From: an uncultured Flaviramulus sp. | GTDB lineage: Bacteria; Bacteroidota; Bacteroidia; Flavobacteriales; Flavobacteriaceae | DNA: 64,000 nt | Direction of reading: 5' to 3' | Assembly: GCA_947495125.1 (NCBI GenBank) | Contig: CANLXL010000005.1 | Location: 186,001 to 250,000 of the forward strand | Shown: in pieces, positions 60,484 to 64,000 of the stretch | How positions within the stretch are numbered: position 1 is the stretch's first letter | Layout: each line of letters starts with the position of its first letter | Program-made: the position numbers and the translations under genes | Notes under the pieces: generated by a model | What the model saw: the letters and a program-made list of their open reading frames with translations, nothing else | Databases searched by the model: none | What the model was told of the DNA's origin: nothing

Positions 60484-61054
60484 GTCTTAAGATTTTAATT
60501 AATATAAAACTTTGATATACTAATTAATCAATTGAATGAGAGGAGAGTAAATAAAATTACAACATATTATTTATCTGACAAAATTATCTGTCAAAATCAC
60601 TAATTTAAAGATGTAAAAACATTTAATTGTTACCATTAAATTGACATATATCAAGTCAATCCCAAACCAATAAAAAACCTTGAGAATTCGACTAACTACA
60701 CATATTAACGATTACCTCATTAACAAATGTTAACAGAAAGCATAACCGTCTAAAAACTAAGTAGTTATTGAGTAGTTGTATTACGGGAAACCCGTAACAA
60801 GTAGGTGGTAAACCCGTAATTCATCGAAAAGTCACGAATATTGCTTCGGATCAAATATATCAGATTTTTTTAATATAGAAATATTCGTTAGATTTACTAC
60901 TCTTTATAGGTCTCTCTACTTGTATTATTAATAGCAAACAGCTTTAATTGTTTATAAAGCTGTTGATTAAAAGATGTTTAGTCCATAAAACTAATTTGTA
61001 AGGGTTTTACCTTAGATGTTATTTAATAACGTTTAATCTTAAAATCTTAACATT
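60484..61054. other. 571-bp intergenic region with structured elements
   Basis: No gene seen. TTACGGG-AAA-CCCGTAA (60781-60797) is followed by a second CCCGTAAT, so nested pairings are possible. A perfect 10-bp stem AACAGCTTTA/TAAAGCTGTT lies at 60937-60964 without a T run. Confidence 0.5.
60780..60820. repeat. Nested inverted repeat ATTACGGG / CCCGTAAT
   Basis: A 7-bp perfect stem (60781-60797) whose left arm can instead pair with CCCGTAAT at 60813-60820. Two mutually exclusive hairpins or a three-half-site operator. Confidence 0.55.
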
Positions 61055-61216
61055 ATGAAAAAATTAGTTTTTGCCTTGGCAATTGTGTTTACAGTTGCGA
61101 CTACCACATCTTGTACAAAGCAAGATATTGAAGCAAATGAAGTCCAAACAGACCCAGCAGACAGCACAAACACCAACCCACCACCACCACCACCACCAGA
61201 TAACGGGGAAGGTTAA
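61055..61216 (+). CDS. Small proline-tailed lipoprotein (53 aa)
   Basis: ATG at 61055 opens KKLVFALAIVFTVATTTSCTK, a canonical lipoprotein signal with lipobox Cys at residue 20. The mature part is only 33 residues, acidic and Thr/Asn-rich, ending in seven prolines encoded by (CCA)7 and DNGEG. Too short for a folded domain; it may be a tether or a partner of the following membrane protein, whose likely start overlaps it in another frame. First gene of an unrecognised operon. Confidence 0.7.
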   Translation: MKKLVFALAIVFTVATTTSCTKQDIEANEVQTDPADSTNTNPPPPPPPDNGEG

Positions 61217-61946
61217 AACGGGACTAACTTTTTTTAAAAATAATATTGTGTATTTATTATTGGCGGTAGCTGGCGTTACCGCCAATTTTGCTCATGAAAC
61301 TATTATTGGGGATGATTGGACAAAAACTGAAAAAGGACAATTGTTCCAAGAAGCCAAAGCAGAAGCTCTTGTTGCGCTAGATAAGGTAAAGGAAGTTGCT
61401 AAAGGTACACAAGAATATGCGGATTATGCAGAAAAAGCAGCTTTTCGAGATGCATTGATGTCCGATGTAAACAAAGAAATTGAAAATAACAAGTTTTATG
61501 GATTTAGGGATTTTCAACAATTTATGGGTGAGTTTGGTTGGGCATTTGGACTTGGGATGTATTCTTTGTTTAATCTTATTTTGGTGTTCATAAGAAAACC
61601 TAAGTCAATGTATGGTGAATCATTATACCATGTCACGTATTTAACAATTTCAATATTCTTCATTCGCTGGTGTTTTAATAGAAAGGACTTCTTTTTATAT
61701 GAGTATTTCGCATATAATATTCTCACTGCGGGATTAACTGTAATCTCTGTCTATATCTTAGTAAGATATAAGGAAAAGAAATATAAAGGTCTTTTAGATG
61801 ATCTCAGAGGATTTAAAAAAGTCATCGGAATTCTTTTTAAGGGTTATTATGAAGACCTAGAAGACAAAGACCTTGTGAATCCTGAAAAGGTAGATGAGTA
61901 TGAAAAGTATGTCGTAGAATTGACCTCAGAAGTTGAAAATGAGTAA
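61137..61946 (+). CDS. Unknown membrane protein with three or four helices, start overlapping the lipoprotein gene
   Basis: 269 aa if it starts at ATG 61137; its first 26 codons then overlap the lipoprotein gene out of frame, so (CCA)7 is read as a His run (HHHHHHQ). The alternative is GTG at 61248, which cuts into the first membrane helix. Helices: NIVYLLLAVAGVTANFA; FGLGMYSLFNLILVFI; YLTISIFFIRWCF; YNILTAGLTVISVYILV. Between the first and second is a long acidic helical loop (WTKTEKGQLFQEAKAEALVALDKVKEVAKG). The C-terminal 60 residues are charged. No family recognised. It overlaps the next gene by 8 bp. Confidence 0.65.
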   Translation: MKSKQTQQTAQTPTHHHHHHQITGKVKTGLTFFKNNIVYLLLAVAGVTANFAHETIIGDDWTKTEKGQLFQEAKAEALVALDKVKEVAKGTQEYADYAEKAAFRDALMSDVNKEIENNKFYGFRDFQQFMGEFGWAFGLGMYSLFNLILVFIRKPKSMYGESLYHVTYLTISIFFIRWCFNRKDFFLYEYFAYNILTAGLTVISVYILVRYKEKKYKGLLDDLRGFKKVIGILFKGYYEDLEDKDLVNPEKVDEYEKYVVELTSEVENE

Positions 61947-62121
61947 GGGTAAAAAAAATAAAACATATAAGTACTTACCTAAAGAGTATCAGTCTAAGTA
62001 TGAGCAATTGCGAGATAAGCACGTTGAGGAAAAGACTGAGGAGAATATAGATTCAATAAAAAATGAAGCTGCTCAATTCAACTCCATGATATCATTGCAT
62101 TCTTTAATAATAAATTCTTAA
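61939..62121 (+). CDS. Small charged hypothetical protein (60 aa)
   Basis: ATG at 61939 overlaps the upstream stop by 8 bp (ATGAGTAA), typical of coupled genes. Highly basic then acidic helical protein (SKGKKNKTYKYLPKEYQSKYEQLRDKHVEEKTEE). No signal peptide. No family recognised. Third gene of the unknown operon. Confidence 0.6.
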   Translation: MSKGKKNKTYKYLPKEYQSKYEQLRDKHVEEKTEENIDSIKNEAAQFNSMISLHSLIINS

Positions 62122-62133
62122 AAATAAAGCATT

Positions 62134-62730
62134 ATGAAAAACGTGTTATCAATTATGGCAATTTCTTTATTAATGTCGTGTTCAAATAAAGCAGAAGAAC
62201 CTATTAGAAAATACGTTCAGAACTTTGAAGGTACACAAATAAATTTGAATGTCGATTTTTTAAATATAGAAAAATTGAATCCTTATACATCAAAACAGCT
62301 AGGGACAAATGTTAAAAGACAAATCGACCTCGAAGTTGAAAAATTTGCCCTTGATGCCGAAAATGACATAAAAGAAAATCGTATTGAAATAAGTATAAGG
62401 AAGATTAAAATGATCGGTACAAAAAACAAGGAATTATTAGACTCTTATAAGAGGTCTATTAAACTTTATGAGTATTCCATTGCCTTAGACAGCTCCAGCA
62501 TTGAACAAATAGAAGAAAAGAATTATAAGAGGTTGAGTAAAAAAATCGATAGTTTATTGAGCTTACAAGATAGACTTTTAGTTAAACCAGACAGTGTTGT
62601 TGCAATTAAGCGAAAAGTGAAATATAAAATAATAAACCCATTACTAAATAACGCTGAACAGACTTTAACAAAGATATTTTATTTAGAACCTGATTATAGT
62701 AAAGTTATTCGTTCAGAAGATATAGAATAA
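62134..62730 (+). CDS. Hypothetical lipoprotein (198 aa)
   Basis: Lipoprotein signal KNVLSIMAISLLMSCSNK. The mature part is almost wholly alpha-helical and charged (IDLEVEKFALDAENDIKENRIEISIRKIKMIG; ALDSSSIEQIEEKNYKRLSKKIDSLLSL), likely coiled coil. No family recognised. It is 12 bp after the 60-aa gene, last of the operon. With the other lipoprotein and the membrane protein it suggests an envelope complex carried by the element. Confidence 0.65.
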   Translation: MKNVLSIMAISLLMSCSNKAEEPIRKYVQNFEGTQINLNVDFLNIEKLNPYTSKQLGTNVKRQIDLEVEKFALDAENDIKENRIEISIRKIKMIGTKNKELLDSYKRSIKLYEYSIALDSSSIEQIEEKNYKRLSKKIDSLLSLQDRLLVKPDSVVAIKRKVKYKIINPLLNNAEQTLTKIFYLEPDYSKVIRSEDIE

Positions 62731-62747
62731 ATTCAAATTATATCGAG

Positions 62748-63152
62748 TTAGTTCTTTTTTAATAAAGTAGAAACCCAATCACTGGCTCTAAACAAAAACT
62801 CCTTTTTAAAACGCTTATCCCCCATTAATTCATCAAAATTATTTTCTAAAGCTTTAGTAACAAAATGTATTTCGTCCTGGTCTAGCTTTCTATAGTCCGG
62901 GGCTTTTTGGTTTATGTCGAATTTTTCCTCTTCCAAAATAATTGGTAAAACCCCATTTTCTATAAAATCTATATTAACTCTATATTTTGACTGAAGACCA
63001 AGCTTGATATTAGAAGAAACACCTAAACCATCCTTACCTCGTTCGATGTCTGAGAGGCTTCCCTGTTTCATATTAAGGGCTTTAGATAATTCTAATTGAC
63101 TTAATTTAAGCGTTTTACGAACTAATTTTAATCTAGAATTTTCACTTTCCAT
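62748..63152 (-). CDS. Phage-type XRE repressor (leaderless transcript predicted)
   Basis: 134 aa. N-terminal Cro/C1 helix-turn-helix: RLKLVRKTLKLSQLELSKALNMKQGSLSDIERGKDGLGVS. The C-terminal half (DYRKLDQDEIHFVTKALENNFDELMGDKRFKKEFLF) is helical and lacks an S24 peptidase Ser/Lys pair, so it is not a self-cleaving LexA-type repressor. Its -7 box (63157-63164) ends 4 bp before the ATG, predicting no leader, as for lambda cI. It diverges from the early-type genes across an operator region. Confidence 0.85.
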   Translation of the reverse strand: MESENSRLKLVRKTLKLSQLELSKALNMKQGSLSDIERGKDGLGVSSNIKLGLQSKYRVNIDFIENGVLPIILEEEKFDINQKAPDYRKLDQDEIHFVTKALENNFDELMGDKRFKKEFLFRASDWVSTLLKKN

Positions 63153-63156
63153 AAAC

Positions 63157-63224
63157 CAAATATAGAATTTATTTTAAAAAAATAGAATAATCTTTGTTTA
63201 TATATAGAAAAATCTATATATTTG
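63157..63224. promoter_or_regulatory. Divergent promoter/operator switch of the mobile element
   Basis: Minus-strand -7 box TATATTTG (63164-63157) for the repressor; plus-strand -7 box TATATTTG (63217-63224) for the early genes. The perfect inverted repeat TATATAGAAAAATCTATATA (63201-63220) overlaps the rightward promoter. TAGAA is repeated at 63163, 63183 and 63205, about two helical turns apart, which suggests three operator sites. Confidence 0.65.
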
Positions 63225-63256
63225 TACCATACAACACAGTAAATATAAATATTAAA

Positions 63257-63451
63257 ATGGAAACTACAATAGAATATATCTGTGAGGAAAATATTGGCAA
63301 GTACTGGATTGAAAATTCTTTAGTAGCAACCTTAGATTTCAATGGTGATGAATTTATAATGGATGATGAGGCAAGAGATAATATGACCGAAGAAGAAGTA
63401 GACGGTATCTATTTCGCAATGACAGAATACAAAGAACAGTATAACGCATAA
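63257..63451 (+). CDS. Small acidic early-region protein (64 aa)
   Basis: ATG at 63257, 29 nt after the predicted rightward start of transcription. Acidic (DFNGDEFIMDDEARDNMTEEEVDGIYF). No family recognised. First gene rightward of the repressor in the position of phage early genes, followed 3 bp later by another small gene. Confidence 0.65.
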   Translation: METTIEYICEENIGKYWIENSLVATLDFNGDEFIMDDEARDNMTEEEVDGIYFAMTEYKEQYNA

Positions 63452-63454
63452 GAC

Positions 63455-63616
63455 ATGGAATCCTGTAAAGAAACAATATCAAGATTAATAAGGTTTGAGT
63501 TTGACAATACCCAGTGGTGGGAAACGGACAAAATGAATCAATTAATTCTTACGGCCAAAACATACAAACTTGATGAATTGGCAAACGAAATGAAAAACGA
63601 TTTAAAAGTAGCGTAA
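63455..63616 (+). CDS. Small hypothetical protein (53 aa)
   Basis: ATG at 63455 encodes ESCKETISRLIRFEFDNTQW ... LILTAKTYKLDELANEMKND. Soluble and helical. No family recognised. It sits between two small genes with 3- and 2-bp gaps, so it is part of the early operon. Confidence 0.6.
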   Translation: MESCKETISRLIRFEFDNTQWWETDKMNQLILTAKTYKLDELANEMKNDLKVA

Positions 63617-63618
63617 TT

Positions 63619-64000
63619 ATGAAATTAGAATTAAAACACTTAACGCCTTATTCGCCATATAAATTGATGTTGCAAAATCGCGCTTTTCCAAATATCCCAA
63701 TTGTTTTTAGTGGCGGATATTATAAAAATAGCAAGGAGTATATCATGTCTTACGGGGATGATATTCATGGGATTAAATGTGTTTCAACATATGTCAACGA
63801 AGGAGCTATAAAACCAATACTTAGGCCATTATCAGGCTTAACTAAATATCTAGGGAACACCAAAAATTTTGAAAGTTGGCAAGATGAATGGGTTGACCAT
63901 ATTTGGGATTTTCAAAACAAATTACAAGAGGCAAATGCTTTAGCATGTCCTTATGATTTGACACAGAAACTATTAGAAAATCATTTCGACTTATTCGGAT
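63619..64000 (+). CDS. Phage-type hypothetical protein, 3' end missing
   Basis: ATG at 63619, open to the end of the window (127 codons visible). The start KLELKHLTPYSPYKLML, the middle AIKPILRPLSGLTKYLG and the end KLLENHFDLFG match a pattern I know from many Bacteroidota phages and prophages (xELKHLAPYLPYxLK..., KPILRPLSDLTKEI, FEWHFDVFGLI). Function unknown. It supports a phage-related element. Confidence 0.75.
   Translation, partial: MKLELKHLTPYSPYKLMLQNRAFPNIPIVFSGGYYKNSKEYIMSYGDDIHGIKCVSTYVNEGAIKPILRPLSGLTKYLGNTKNFESWQDEWVDHIWDFQNKLQEANALACPYDLTQKLLENHFDLFG

Larger units (their letters stand above)
56330..64000. mobile_element. tRNA-Arg-integrated mobile element (prophage- or ICE-like), right end outside window
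   Basis: Starts at tRNA-Arg with a recombinase gene pointing away from the tRNA, then accessory genes (regulator/peptidase pair, collar-like protein, unknown membrane operon) and a repressor/early-gene region with genes of a type seen in Bacteroidota phages (63619 onward). Gene spacing, AT richness and unknown proteins contrast with the core genes to the left. No repeat of the tRNA 3' end is seen before 64000, so the other attachment site must be beyond. Confidence 0.75.

Noticed and set aside
61064-61285. Minus-strand frame with a Trp run
   Set aside because: Reverse-strand reading of the (CCA)7 tract of the lipoprotein gene; no start context or homology.
57881-64000. Second attachment site (copy of the tRNA-Arg 3' end)
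   Set aside because: No repeat of the T-arm/acceptor sequence was found before the window ends.

Overview
Organism and overall character. The window is AT-rich, gene-dense bacterial DNA that reads as a chromosome of the Flavobacteriaceae (phylum Bacteroidota). Evidence: type IX secretion tail domains on exported proteins, Bacteroidota-type promoters (TAnnTTTG at -7), lipoproteins with a Cys at the end of the signal peptide, families largely restricted to this phylum (DUF3667, DUF3810, DUF4293, DUF6503, BT_3928-like), a Rho factor with a long disordered insertion, and the short archaeal/eukaryal-type ProS. I cannot name the species. Layout, 0-22.5 kb: the 3' part of a LacI-family regulator; a CAP-domain lipoprotein lying between 15-bp inverted repeats; a TlpA-like thioredoxin; three exported proteins of the tail-fibre/adhesin type; a 24-bp inverted repeat bracketing a possible promoter; an orphan LytTR response regulator; an M48 protease; an RNA methyltransferase; a large T9SS-exported protein; two amidohydrolase genes; DUF3810; and PepD. 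22.5-27 kb: an accessory patch of small, mostly minus-strand genes (ParDE toxin-antitoxin, orphan genes, a T9SS-tailed protein, a SymE-like toxin, an XRE protein). They are separated by palindromic spacers and two copies of a 110-bp direct repeat, so the patch looks like an integron-type cassette array with no integrase in view. 27-52 kb: core genes, including yidD, cysS, folE, a FadL-like porin, proS, tRNA-Glu, rpsT, rho, truA, an ABC exporter, cdaA with two DUF3667 genes, folP, a DoxX/BT_3928-like protein, a DppB-like permease, tpiA, prmA and clpS. 52-56.3 kb: a sulfur module on the minus strand (Crp/Fnr-type regulator, two YeeE/YedE halves, TauE/SafE exporter, persulfide dioxygenase fused to two rhodanese domains, HMA protein). 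Two promoters in it each carry a Crp-like palindrome centred about 40.5 bp upstream of the predicted start, which is the classic class II activator position. The module reads as uptake of reduced sulfur, oxidation of persulfide, and export of sulfite under one local regulator. 56.3 kb to the end: a mobile element starting at tRNA-Arg(ACG). It has a tyrosine recombinase directly after the tRNA, then an unknown-protein plus XRE/ImmA-peptidase pair that resembles a defence toxin-antitoxin, a membrane-anchored phage-tail-collar-like protein, a four-gene membrane/lipoprotein operon that I do not recognise, and a phage-like repressor/early-gene switch. The far end of the element is outside the window. 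The strongest leads are the Crp-site pair in the sulfur module, the 24-bp inverted-repeat segment at 7.5-7.8 kb, the cassette-like array, and the unrecognised operon of the tRNA-Arg island.
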